A stretch of DNA of 64,000 nt from Psychroflexus longus. GTDB lineage: Bacteria > Bacteroidota > Bacteroidia > Flavobacteriales > Flavobacteriaceae. This document shows positions 1-7,312 of the stretch, one piece after another. The position numbers were made by a program, and so were the translations under genes. Under the pieces are notes generated by a model. The model was given only the letters and a program-made list of their open reading frames with translations. It was not told where the DNA came from and did not search any database. Position 1 is the first letter of the stretch; each line of letters opens with the position of its first letter. The stretch spans positions 1-64,000 of the forward strand of contig NZ_JAIQZE010000009.1 in NCBI RefSeq assembly GCF_020164595.1. The letters run 5' to 3'.

Positions 1-86
1 ATTTCTTCGACTACCTGAAGCTTAAAAGAAAGCGAATAATCTTTTTGGGTTCGCTTTACATACCCTTTATTTGTTGGTGATTCCAT
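1..86 (-). CDS. IS3-family transposase OrfA, N-terminal fragment (runs off the window)
   Basis: Reading the minus strand from the ATG at 86 gives 28 codons before the window edge. The visible peptide begins MESPTNKGYV and contains DYSLSFKLQVVEE. This resembles the first helix of the helix-turn-helix domain of IS3-type OrfA proteins, which bind the element's inverted repeats and are joined to the DDE catalytic OrfB by frameshifting. Only the N-terminus is visible, so family assignment rests on this short motif and on the terminal sequence just upstream. No judgement can be made about whether the transposase is intact. Confidence 0.6.
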   Translation of the reverse strand, partial: MESPTNKGYVKRTQKDYSLSFKLQVVEE

Positions 87-87
87 A

Positions 88-106
88 TACACTTGATTTT
101 AGTGTA
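88..106 (-). promoter_or_regulatory. Hairpin directly before the transposase start codon
   Basis: On the minus strand the sequence TACACT, seven bases, AGTGTA forms a 6-bp stem that ends one base before the transposase ATG at 86. Some insertion sequences carry such a structure so that transcripts entering from outside the element cannot be translated. That role is inferred here; only the inverted repeat is seen. Confidence 0.35.
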
Positions 107-137
107 TCGCTATATTAGGACGGGACAGTATAATCAT

Positions 138-169
138 AAAAAAAGCCTTCTCAATGGAAGGCTTTTTTT
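138..169 (-). terminator. Rho-independent terminator of rpmE2
   Basis: An A-rich arm with GCCTTC at 145-150 pairs with GAAGGC at 157-162 around a six-base loop, flanked by A and T runs on both sides. It lies 17 bases after the rpmE2 stop and could act in both directions, shielding rpmE2 and the insertion sequence from each other. Confidence 0.85.
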
Positions 170-185
170 ATAAATATAATTTAGC

Positions 186-446
186 TTATTTTTCTTCTTT
201 TTTAAATTTCTTGTATTTGTTCTTGAACTTATCAATACGTCCTGCACTATCAACGAGTTTAGTTTTACCAGTATAAAAAGGATGAGATGTTCTTGAAATC
301 TCAAGTTTTATTAAAGGATATTCAGTTCCATCAACTTCGATGGTTTCTTTGGTTTGTGCTGTAGATTTAGTTAAAAATACATCATCGTTAGACATATCTT
401 TGAATGCTATTAATCTATAATTCTCTGGATGTATTCCTTTTTTCAT
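186..446 (-). CDS. rpmE2: 50S ribosomal protein L31, type B
   Basis: This 86-residue protein is the type B form of large-subunit ribosomal protein L31. It starts MKKGIHPENYRLIAF and contains the family signature SRTSHPFYTGK near residues 51-61, followed by a lysine-rich tail. The zinc-binding CxxC pairs of type A L31 are absent, as expected for the zinc-independent B type. Flavobacteria commonly use type B as their main L31. The gene is monocistronic, with a Bacteroidetes promoter upstream (478-508) and a terminator downstream (138-169). Confidence 0.95.
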   Translation of the reverse strand: MKKGIHPENYRLIAFKDMSNDDVFLTKSTAQTKETIEVDGTEYPLIKLEISRTSHPFYTGKTKLVDSAGRIDKFKNKYKKFKKEEK

Positions 447-477
447 CGTAACGTCTTTACTAATTTATTTCAGGTTG

Positions 478-508
478 CAAATTTAATCAAAAGATTATAT
501 TACACAAA
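478..508 (-). promoter_or_regulatory. Bacteroidetes-type promoter of rpmE2
   Basis: On the minus strand TTTG (508-505), 19 bases, then TAAATTTG (485-478) matches the Bacteroidetes housekeeping promoter form TTTG/TAnnTTTG exactly. Transcription would start near 472, about 25 bases before the rpmE2 ATG at 446. Confidence 0.65.
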
Positions 509-544
509 CAAAAAAATGAATTAATAATATAATATTTAAAAGTT

Positions 545-1543
545 TCAAGATATATGAACTTTAATAAAATCTTCCAAAAATTGGGGTTGATTCAATATTT
601 GAGTTTCTATTGGCAAATAATATAAATTTTTTAATTCAAGCTTTGATTTCAATCGCATGAAGTCTTTTTGTGAAGTCAGGATTTTAGATTGTATTTTAAG
701 ATGCTCTAGATCGCTTTCTGAAAATTCATAATGATCGGGAAATTGAATATGTTCAAAAGTTTTACCAATTGACTTTAGATGGTTCACTAGCGGTTTAGGG
801 TTTGCTATGCCAGTGACTAAAGTAAAATCATCGAAGTTTGCAATCTCTATACGTTCAGTCTTACTTGTCACAAGTTCAGAATAAACAATCGTAGAGAAAA
901 ACAGTTTTTGATAAGATTTTAGTTTTAAGTGTCTAAATACTTTTTTCTGTTCATCAATTGAAAGTGTGTTTGGGCATTTGGTCACGATGATGAGTTCTGC
1001 TCTTTTAGCTCCAGTTTGAAATTCCCTTAGATTTCCAGTAGGAAGAATGAAATCCTGAGTATAAAGGTCTCCGTAGGTTGTAAGAAGTATGGATAGGCTT
1101 AGTTTAACTTTTCTATGCTGAAATGCATCATCAAGCAAGATGACATCCAAATTTGAATGTGTGCTGAGTAGCTTTGATATTCCTCGCTGTCGATTCTCAT
1201 CTACAGCTACGAATACTTCTGGAAAATTAGTTTTGAACTGAAGTGGCTCATCCCCTACCTCTGAAGTAGTGTGTGATAGTTCTACTTCTAAAAATCCACT
1301 GGTCACGCGCTTATAACCCCTACTTAAAGTGGCTAGGTTGTAATTTTCTTTAAGTACTTTAATTAGCAATTCTATCATTGGTGATTTTCCAGTACCACCA
1401 GTATTGAGGTTTCCCACACAGATAATGGGAGTTGAGTAAGATTTCGATTTTAAGATATCTACATTGTAGAGAAAATTCCGAACAGCCATGACACAGCCGT
1501 AAAGAACTGAAAAAGGAAAGAGTAAATATCTTAGGTATTTCAT
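545..1543 (-). CDS. lpxK: Tetraacyldisaccharide 4'-kinase
   Basis: LpxK phosphorylates the 4' position of the tetraacyldisaccharide lipid A precursor at the inner face of the cytoplasmic membrane. The 332-residue protein begins MKYLRYLLFPFSVLYG, a membrane-associating N-terminal helix. The family P-loop GNLNTGGTGKS lies at residues 44-54, and LDDAFQHR follows mid-protein. A longer in-frame start at 1585 exists, but it would nearly reach the divergent gene at 1590 and would sit upstream of a good -7 element at 1549-1556, so the ATG at 1543 was chosen. The gene is divergent from the Nif3-like gene, an arrangement I recall from other Flavobacteriaceae. Confidence 0.93.
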   Translation of the reverse strand: MKYLRYLLFPFSVLYGCVMAVRNFLYNVDILKSKSYSTPIICVGNLNTGGTGKSPMIELLIKVLKENYNLATLSRGYKRVTSGFLEVELSHTTSEVGDEPLQFKTNFPEVFVAVDENRQRGISKLLSTHSNLDVILLDDAFQHRKVKLSLSILLTTYGDLYTQDFILPTGNLREFQTGAKRAELIIVTKCPNTLSIDEQKKVFRHLKLKSYQKLFFSTIVYSELVTSKTERIEIANFDDFTLVTGIANPKPLVNHLKSIGKTFEHIQFPDHYEFSESDLEHLKIQSKILTSQKDFMRLKSKLELKNLYYLPIETQILNQPQFLEDFIKVHIS

Positions 1544-1548
1544 GACTG

Positions 1549-1556
1549 CAAAATTA
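1549..1556 (-). promoter_or_regulatory. Likely -7 element of the lpxK promoter
   Basis: TAATTTTG on the minus strand fits TAnnTTTG. No clear TTTG is found 17-20 bases upstream. It ends only five bases before the lpxK ATG, so the transcript would have almost no leader. Confidence 0.35.
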
Positions 1557-1589
1557 TAATTTTTAAATTTAGACTTTAAAACCATACAG

Positions 1590-2684
1590 ATGATTGTAAA
1601 AGATATTATTGATATAATTGAAGAACTTGCTCCTTCTTATTATGCTGAAGATTTTGATAATACAGGATTACTTATTGGGGAACAAGATATGGAAGTGACT
1701 GGAGCACTGATAACACTTGATACATTAGAATCAGTAGTTGATGAAGCAATAAATAATAATTGCAATTTGATCATAAGCTTTCATCCCATCATTTTTTCAG
1801 GATTAAAAAAGCTGAATAATAAAACTTACGTTGAACGTGTCGTGCACAAGGCCATCAAACACGATATCGCCATCTATGCCATGCATACTGCTCTGGATAA
1901 TGTGTCTACAGGCGTAAACGGAATGATTTGTGAAAAACTAGGATTGAAAAACACCTCGGTGCTTATTCCTAAACCAAAAACCATAAAGAAACTAACCACC
2001 TATGTACCAAAAGCTAATGCTGAAGCCGTGAGAAATTCACTTTTTGATGCTGGTGGCGGAAGCATTGGAAATTATGACTTTTGCAGTTTCAATATTGAAG
2101 GCACTGGTACCTTCAACGGAAATCAAAATTCCAATCCAACTATTGGAGAGCCTGGAAAGACTCAGTTTGAGGAAGAAATTCAAATCAATATGACCTTCTC
2201 CGCACATCTGCAGTCAAAAATACTAAAAGCTCTTTTCGAAAGCCATCCCTATGAAGAAGTTGCTTATGAAATTGAAACACTGGAAAATAATGATCAGGAT
2301 CGCGGAATAGGAATGGTCGGAGAATTTGATAAAGCTCTTGACCATTCTGAAGCTTTATCACATATAAAAGCTGTTTTTAAAACAGGAGCTATAAGGCATT
2401 CTCAACTTAACGAAAAACCTATTAAAAGAGTTGCGGTATTGGGAGGTAGCGGCGCATTTGCCATAGAACGCGCTAAAGCTGCAAAAGCTGATATTTATAT
2501 AACAGCAGATTTAAAATATCATGACTTCTATAAGGCTGAAAATGAGATTCTTTTGGTCGATATAGGACATTATGAAAGTGAGCAGTATACAAAAGAATTA
2601 ATACATGCTTATCTTACGAAAAAAATCCCTAATTTTGCACTCGTTTTATCTAACATTAATACCAATCCAATTCAATACTATTGA
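1590..2684 (+). CDS. Nif3-like dinuclear metal centre hexameric protein
   Basis: This 364-residue protein belongs to the NIF3/YbgI/YqfO family (DUF34), widespread toroidal hexamers with a two-metal site. Some members have been linked to GTP cyclohydrolase-like or metal-handling roles, but the function is unsettled. Probable metal ligands are His65 in SFHPIIFSG, His99 and Asp103 in AMHTALDN, and the His and Glu of DIGHYESE near the C-terminus. The length shows the longer form with a PII/CutA-like insert between the two halves (about residues 130-250). Its stop lies two bases before the ATG of the next gene, so the two genes are co-transcribed. Confidence 0.9.
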   Translation: MIVKDIIDIIEELAPSYYAEDFDNTGLLIGEQDMEVTGALITLDTLESVVDEAINNNCNLIISFHPIIFSGLKKLNNKTYVERVVHKAIKHDIAIYAMHTALDNVSTGVNGMICEKLGLKNTSVLIPKPKTIKKLTTYVPKANAEAVRNSLFDAGGGSIGNYDFCSFNIEGTGTFNGNQNSNPTIGEPGKTQFEEEIQINMTFSAHLQSKILKALFESHPYEEVAYEIETLENNDQDRGIGMVGEFDKALDHSEALSHIKAVFKTGAIRHSQLNEKPIKRVAVLGGSGAFAIERAKAAKADIYITADLKYHDFYKAENEILLVDIGHYESEQYTKELIHAYLTKKIPNFALVLSNINTNPIQYY

Positions 2685-2686
2685 TT

Positions 2687-3469
2687 ATGGCAAAGAAAAA
2701 AGAGGTTACAGTAGAGCAGAAATTAAGAGCTCTATACGATTTACAACTAATAGACTCACGTATTGACGAAATAAGAAATATGCGAGGTGAGCTACCTCTT
2801 GAAGTTGAAGATTTGGAAGATGAAGTTGCAGGTCTTACCAAAAGAATTGAAAAGCTTGATGCTGATCTGAAGGTAACAGAAGAGAAGATAAAGGAGAAAA
2901 AACAGTTCATAGTGGATGCAGAAGCTATGATCAAGAAGTATAAAGGTCAGCAAGACAATGTTAGAAATAACAGAGAGTTTGATGCGTTGACTAAAGAGAT
3001 CGAATTCCAGGAATTGGAAATTGAATTGGCTCAAAAGCACATCAGAGAATATAGTGCGCAAATTGAGCACAAAACTGCTGTTATAGAAGAAACCAAAGAG
3101 AAACTAGCCGAAAGACAAAATCACCTTGATCACAAAAAGTCTGAACTTGACAATATCTTAAACGAAACTCAAAAAGAGGAAACTGCTCTTACTGAAAAGT
3201 CCGACAAATTCAAAAAAGATATTGAGGAGCGTTTGGTTAAGGCTTATACTAGAATTCGTAAAAATGTAAAAAATGGAATGGCCGTTGTAACTATTGAGCG
3301 TGGTGCTTCAGGTGGTTCATTTTTTACGATACCTCCACAAGTTCAAGTAGAAATCGCTGCCAGACGTAAAGTCATTATCGATGAACATAGTGGTAGAATC
3401 CTAGTAGACCAGGAACTAGCTCGAGAAGAAGAAGAAAAAATGGAGAAAATGTTTACAAAACTTTCTTAA
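2687..3469 (+). CDS. Coiled-coil 'C4 zinc-ribbon' family protein lacking all cysteines (CdsZ-like)
   Basis: The 260-residue product has a long charged coiled-coil hairpin (about residues 30-190) and a C-terminal segment aligned with the C4-type zinc-ribbon of this family. In typical members that segment reads CGGC near IPPQ and then CxxCGRIL. Here it reads GASGGSFFTIPPQ (206-218) and DEHSGRILVD (232-241). All four cysteine positions are replaced (Ser208, Ser211, Asp232, Ser235) and the whole protein contains no cysteine. The fold signature is kept, so a zinc-free ribbon is likely. A TTG six bases upstream was rejected in favour of the ATG at 2687. It is in an operon with the Nif3-like gene and ends at a strong terminator. 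Confidence 0.85.
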   Translation: MAKKKEVTVEQKLRALYDLQLIDSRIDEIRNMRGELPLEVEDLEDEVAGLTKRIEKLDADLKVTEEKIKEKKQFIVDAEAMIKKYKGQQDNVRNNREFDALTKEIEFQELEIELAQKHIREYSAQIEHKTAVIEETKEKLAERQNHLDHKKSELDNILNETQKEETALTEKSDKFKKDIEERLVKAYTRIRKNVKNGMAVVTIERGASGGSFFTIPPQVQVEIAARRKVIIDEHSGRILVDQELAREEEEKMEKMFTKLS

Positions 3470-3493
3470 CTTCTTTTATCAACTAATATTTAC

Positions 3494-3526
3494 TAAAAGC
3501 TCGAAGGAAACTTCGAGCTTTTTTTG
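3494..3526 (+). terminator. Terminator after the Nif3-zinc-ribbon operon
   Basis: AAAAGCTCGAAG, a GAAA loop, and CTTCGAGCTTTT form a 12-bp stem followed by a T run, 25 bases after the stop codon. Confidence 0.88.
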
Positions 3527-3622
3527 TATTTAAAACATTAATATCGTAACTCAAGATGAATAAATTTAACGTCACCTTAATTGATGTCCCCCAATTTAAC
3601 TCCTAATTTTACAGCAAAAAAC

Positions 3623-4273
3623 ATGAAATCATTTTTTAGTTTAATTCTACTTTTCATTTTCTTTGTAAGTTGTACTAAAGCTCAAAACTCCGCGAGTCCG
3701 AGTGAGAAGGCTTCATCAAGTTTTGATGATAAGGTTTATGAAAGAGCTTATTTTGCCAGCGGTTGTTTTTGGTGTGTAGAAACCATCTACGAAAGCGTAA
3801 AAGGTGTAGAAGAAGTCTTTTCTGGCTATTCTGGCGGTCATACAAAAAACCCAACCTACGAGTCAAGCAATACTGGTAGAACTGGTCACGCTGAAGCTGT
3901 TGAGGTTATTTATGACCCAGAGGTAGTAACTTTTGAAACTCTTGTGGATGTTTATTTCGGTTCACAAAATGTCACTCAGCAAAATGGACAAGGTCCAGAT
4001 ATAGGTTCTCAGTACCGTTCTATCATTTTTTATCAGAATGACGATGAGAAGAAAGTGATTGATAATAAGATAAAAGAATTATCAAAAGAATATGATAAGT
4101 CAATAGCAGCAGAAATTCAAGAATTTGATAAATTCTGGATGGCAGAAGAGTACCATCAGGACTATAAGGTCAATAATCCAAATAATCCTTATATTAGAAA
4201 TGTATCGATTCCTAGATTTACCAGATTCAAAGTAAGATTCTCAGAATTATTGAAATCAAAGTCTGACAAGTAA
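3623..4273 (+). CDS. msrA: Peptide methionine-(S)-S-oxide reductase MsrA, lipoprotein form
   Basis: MsrA reduces the S epimer of methionine sulfoxide in proteins. The catalytic motif GCFWC is at residues 47-51 with Cys48 as the nucleophile, and the downstream signatures GYSGG, GHAEAVEV and EEYHQDY are present. The protein (216 residues) starts with a lipoprotein signal, MKSFFSLILLFIFFVSC, with Cys17 as the lipidated residue. It therefore acts outside the cytoplasm, on a membrane. The ATG at 3623 was preferred over in-frame ATGs at 3581 and 3584 because only it puts the signal peptide at the N-terminus. No msrB or thioredoxin-like gene is adjacent. A TTG with TAATTTTA about 20 bases later, upstream of the ATG, may be its promoter. 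Confidence 0.93.
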   Translation: MKSFFSLILLFIFFVSCTKAQNSASPSEKASSSFDDKVYERAYFASGCFWCVETIYESVKGVEEVFSGYSGGHTKNPTYESSNTGRTGHAEAVEVIYDPEVVTFETLVDVYFGSQNVTQQNGQGPDIGSQYRSIIFYQNDDEKKVIDNKIKELSKEYDKSIAAEIQEFDKFWMAEEYHQDYKVNNPNNPYIRNVSIPRFTRFKVRFSELLKSKSDK

Positions 4274-4285
4274 ACTGATAAGTAA

Positions 4286-4321
4286 AATTAAAAAAGCCAC
4301 TTAAGAGTGGCTTTTTTAATT
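4286..4321. terminator. Bidirectional terminator between msrA and the hydrolase gene
   Basis: AATTAAAAAAGCCAC pairs with GTGGCTTTTTTAATT around a TTAAGA loop. The A and T runs on both sides allow it to serve the two convergent genes. Confidence 0.85.
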
Positions 4322-4343
4322 TTGTATAATATGGTCAAAAAAT

Positions 4344-5177
4344 CTATTTCAAAAAGTCAAGTAATATAGAATTAAACTCCTCGTGATGAGTAGTCACTAA
4401 ACCGTGCGGTGCATCCTTAATAACCTCTAATTTAGAATTTGATATTAATTCATTTGCCCTTTTTGCTGAAACTTCCAAAGGAACAATTTGATCTCCATTT
4501 CCATGTACAATAAGTGTTGGGATATCAATTTTTTTACAATCCTTTCTAAAATCAGTTTTTCCAAAACTGTCCACACAGTCTAAAGTTGCTTTTCTAGAAC
4601 CTTGCATAGCGAGATTCCAGGTAAATTCTAGAAATGAATCTGATATTCGGTCATTTTTAAAGGTATCGTAATTATAAAAGTTTTTACCAAACTCTTTAAA
4701 AAACTGAGGCCTATCCTTTGATATGCCTTCTTTCATGCCTTCAAATACAGATGCATCTACGGCATCATTGTCTTCTGTCTTTAGCATAAATGGTGTTACA
4801 GCGGAAACGAGAACAGCTTTATCAATTAACGAAGTTCCATAGTTTCCAATAAATCTGGCTACTTCTCCTCCACCCATAGAGAATCCAATAAGAATAATAT
4901 TTTCAAGTTTCAATGTCTCAATAAGATCTTTAAGATCACTTGCTAAGGTATCATAATCAAATCCATTCCAGGGCTTCGAACTTTCACCAAATCCTCTGCG
5001 ATCGTAAGAAATGACTCTATAGCCATTGGCTACCAAACTATCAATTTGATATTCCCACATAGCACGATTTAAAGGCCATCCATGAATTAATATAACAGGC
5101 TGACCACTTCCATAATCATTGTAAGCTAGTTTTATGGCTTTTGATTTTTCCAGTGAAGATGTATTTAATTCGCTCAT
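4344..5177 (-). CDS. Alpha/beta hydrolase, non-haem haloperoxidase/esterase-like
   Basis: The 277-residue protein has the alpha/beta hydrolase order. An oxyanion motif HGWPL is at residues 32-36, the nucleophile elbow GFSMGGG has Ser100, the acid lies in HGNGDQIVPLE, and the catalytic His is in DAPHGLVTTH near the C-terminus. This combination fits the group often called arylesterases or cofactor-free chloroperoxidases; the natural substrate is unknown. There is no signal peptide, so it is cytoplasmic. The ATG at 5177 was chosen over a TTG at 5204. It is a single gene between two terminators. Confidence 0.82.
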   Translation of the reverse strand: MSELNTSSLEKSKAIKLAYNDYGSGQPVILIHGWPLNRAMWEYQIDSLVANGYRVISYDRRGFGESSKPWNGFDYDTLASDLKDLIETLKLENIILIGFSMGGGEVARFIGNYGTSLIDKAVLVSAVTPFMLKTEDNDAVDASVFEGMKEGISKDRPQFFKEFGKNFYNYDTFKNDRISDSFLEFTWNLAMQGSRKATLDCVDSFGKTDFRKDCKKIDIPTLIVHGNGDQIVPLEVSAKRANELISNSKLEVIKDAPHGLVTTHHEEFNSILLDFLK

Positions 5178-5257
5178 AAATGTTTTCTTTCTAAGGTAAA
5201 ACAAATCATAAATGTTGAAATTGAATTAAAAAAAAATTAACCTTAAACTATATTCAT

Positions 5258-5289
5258 AAAAAAACCCTGCTTTTTAAAGCAGGGTTTTC
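5258..5289 (-). terminator. Terminator of rpsA
   Basis: AAAACCCTGC, loop, GCAGGGTTTT form a 10-bp stem. On the minus strand it is followed by a run of T. It lies 21 bases after the rpsA stop. Confidence 0.85.
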
Positions 5290-5310
5290 AAAATCTATAA
5301 TAAATTAAAA

Positions 5311-7140
5311 TTATTTATTTTCCATTTTATCCTTAAGTGCCTGCAGTTCTGCATTGGCATCTCCGAAAGTAGTTTTCTTAGATTCGTCTTCAGACTTCTT
5401 AGCAGCCTTCTTCACGATCTGAGCTTCCTCTTCTCTATGGATAGATGTATGTGAAGCAACAACACGTTTGAATTCTTTATTGAATTCAATAATGATAAAT
5501 TCTGCTGCTTCGCCTTTAGTAAGTTTTGTACCATCTTCTTTTTCAAGGTAACGTTGAGGTACAAAAGCTGTAACATCTTCATTGAACTCAACAGTTGCGC
5601 CTTTATCAACTATCTCAGTGATAGATGCGGCATGTTTAGTACCCACTGCAAATTCATCAGAATATTTATCCCATGGATTTGTTTCAGTTTGCTTATGTCC
5701 TAGGCTCAATTTACGTCCTTCAACATCAAGTTCTAATACGACTACGTCAAGTTTATCTCCAACTTTACAGAATTCTGATGGATGCTTTATTTTCTTAGTC
5801 CAGGACAAATCAGAAATATAAATTAGACCATCGATTCCTTCTTCAAGTTCTACAAACACTCCAAAGTTTGTAAAGTTTCTTACTTCACCAACATGCTTAG
5901 ATCCAACAGGATATTTGTTTGTAATATCAGTCCAAGGATCTGGAGTTAATTGCTTGATACCAAGAGACATTTTTCTATCTTCTCTATCAAGAGTAAGAAT
6001 TTTTGCTTCTATCTTATCACCAACGTTCACAAAGTCTTGTGCAGATCTCAAGTGAGTACTCCAAGACATTTCAGAAACATGAATCAATCCTTCAACACCT
6101 TCTTCTACTTCGATGAATGCACCGTAATCTGCTATAACTGTCACTGTTCCGTTAACAACATCACCAACTTTTAGACCTTCATCTAAAGCATCCCAAGGAT
6201 GTTTGTGTAATTGTTTTAAACCAAGTTGTATTCTTGTCTTGTCTTCATCGAAATCAAGAATAACAACATTCAATTTTTGGTCTAATTCTACCACTTCATT
6301 TGGATGGTTAATTCTTGACCAAGAAAGGTCAGTAATGTGAACCAATCCATCTACACCACCTAGGTCTACAAAGACTCCGTAAGAAGTAATGTTTTTCACA
6401 ACACCTTCTAGCACTTGTCCTTTTTCTAGCTGACCAATGATTTCTTTTTTCTGTTCTTCGATATCCGCTTCGATAAGCGCTTTGTGAGAAACAACAACAT
6501 TTTTGAATTCGTGGTTGATTTTAACAACTTTAAATTCCATGTTTTTTCCTACGTAAGCGTCATAATCACGAATAGGCTTCACATCGATTTGAGAACCTGG
6601 CAAGAAAGCTTCGATGCCAAAAACATCTACAATCATTCCACCTTTTGTTCTACATTTTACAGAACCGTTTACGATTGTTCCGTCCTCTTGCGCCTTATTA
6701 ACACGCTCCCAAGCACGAATAACTCTCGCTTTTCTATGTGAAAGAATAAGTTGACCTTCAGCATCTTCTTTAATGTCGATAAGAACATCTACCTTATCTC
6801 CTATTTTTAGATCTGGATTGTAACGAAATTCATTTAATGAGATTACACCTTCACTTTTCGCATTAATGTCGATAATCGCATCTTGATCTGTAAGGTGAAC
6901 TACTGTTCCGTCTACAACTTCATTATGAAGAGTATCTACGAAATTTTCCTCAACTAATTTTTCGAATTGCTCTAACTGTGCATCATCAACTTCATCAATA
7001 CCTTCTTCGTACTTGTGCCAGTTGAAATCTTCTAGAAATTGTTTTGGATTTTCTTGTTGTTCAGAAGGGGCAACTTTGGGAGTTGATTCTTCAGAACTTG
7101 CAACTGATTGTTGCTCTTTAGTTGTTTTGTCTTCAGCCAT
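5311..7140 (-). CDS. rpsA: 30S ribosomal protein S1
   Basis: S1 helps the small subunit bind and unfold mRNA. The 609-residue protein has an acidic, glutamine-rich N-terminal extension (about residues 1-75) and then six S1/OB repeats of about 70-85 residues. The third to fifth are the most canonical, with motifs such as YGVFVDLGGVDGLVHITDLSW. The lysine-rich tail is followed by a terminator. In Bacteroidota, mRNAs rarely carry Shine-Dalgarno sequences, so S1 is expected to matter strongly for initiation. A good promoter lies at 7260-7290, leaving a leader of about 115 bases that could carry autoregulatory structure. Confidence 0.96.
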   Translation of the reverse strand: MAEDKTTKEQQSVASSEESTPKVAPSEQQENPKQFLEDFNWHKYEEGIDEVDDAQLEQFEKLVEENFVDTLHNEVVDGTVVHLTDQDAIIDINAKSEGVISLNEFRYNPDLKIGDKVDVLIDIKEDAEGQLILSHRKARVIRAWERVNKAQEDGTIVNGSVKCRTKGGMIVDVFGIEAFLPGSQIDVKPIRDYDAYVGKNMEFKVVKINHEFKNVVVSHKALIEADIEEQKKEIIGQLEKGQVLEGVVKNITSYGVFVDLGGVDGLVHITDLSWSRINHPNEVVELDQKLNVVILDFDEDKTRIQLGLKQLHKHPWDALDEGLKVGDVVNGTVTVIADYGAFIEVEEGVEGLIHVSEMSWSTHLRSAQDFVNVGDKIEAKILTLDREDRKMSLGIKQLTPDPWTDITNKYPVGSKHVGEVRNFTNFGVFVELEEGIDGLIYISDLSWTKKIKHPSEFCKVGDKLDVVVLELDVEGRKLSLGHKQTETNPWDKYSDEFAVGTKHAASITEIVDKGATVEFNEDVTAFVPQRYLEKEDGTKLTKGEAAEFIIIEFNKEFKRVVASHTSIHREEEAQIVKKAAKKSEDESKKTTFGDANAELQALKDKMENK

Positions 7141-7259
7141 ATGCTGATTTAAAATTTGTATTCTGTTCGTCCAAGAAACTTAAGCAAAACTCGCAGAAGA
7201 GATTAAATTATTTAAAATCAACCTTTTAAACGTTTCTTGTGTTGCATTCAAAAGGATTG

Positions 7260-7290
7260 CAAAAATACAACTATTTATTGAAAATCAAAA
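7260..7290 (-). promoter_or_regulatory. Bacteroidetes-type promoter of rpsA
   Basis: On the minus strand TTTTG (7290-7286), 18 bases, then TATTTTTG (7267-7260) fits TTTG/TAnnTTTG. It gives rpsA its own transcript, separate from the upstream YihY group, with a leader of roughly 110-115 bases. Confidence 0.6.
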
Positions 7291-7312
7291 CCTAAGTTAA
7301 AAATTTTAGAGA

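Larger units (their letters stand above)
1..130 (-). mobile_element. 5' terminal part of an IS3-like insertion sequence
   Basis: The leftmost 130 bases look like the left end of an insertion sequence whose body lies outside the window. They carry the start of an orfA-like transposase gene on the minus strand. Outward of it is a terminal sequence that reads TGTCCCGTCCTA inward from about position 127, a plausible inverted-repeat tip. The element ends about 8 bases before the rpmE2 terminator, so it sits in a harmless intergenic spot. The other end and any target duplication cannot be seen, so the exact boundary (127 to 130) is uncertain. Confidence 0.6.

Noticed and set aside
1544-1585. N-terminal extension of lpxK to 1585
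   Set aside because: It would run past the -7 element and almost meet the divergent gene; the hydrophobic start at 1543 is typical for the family.
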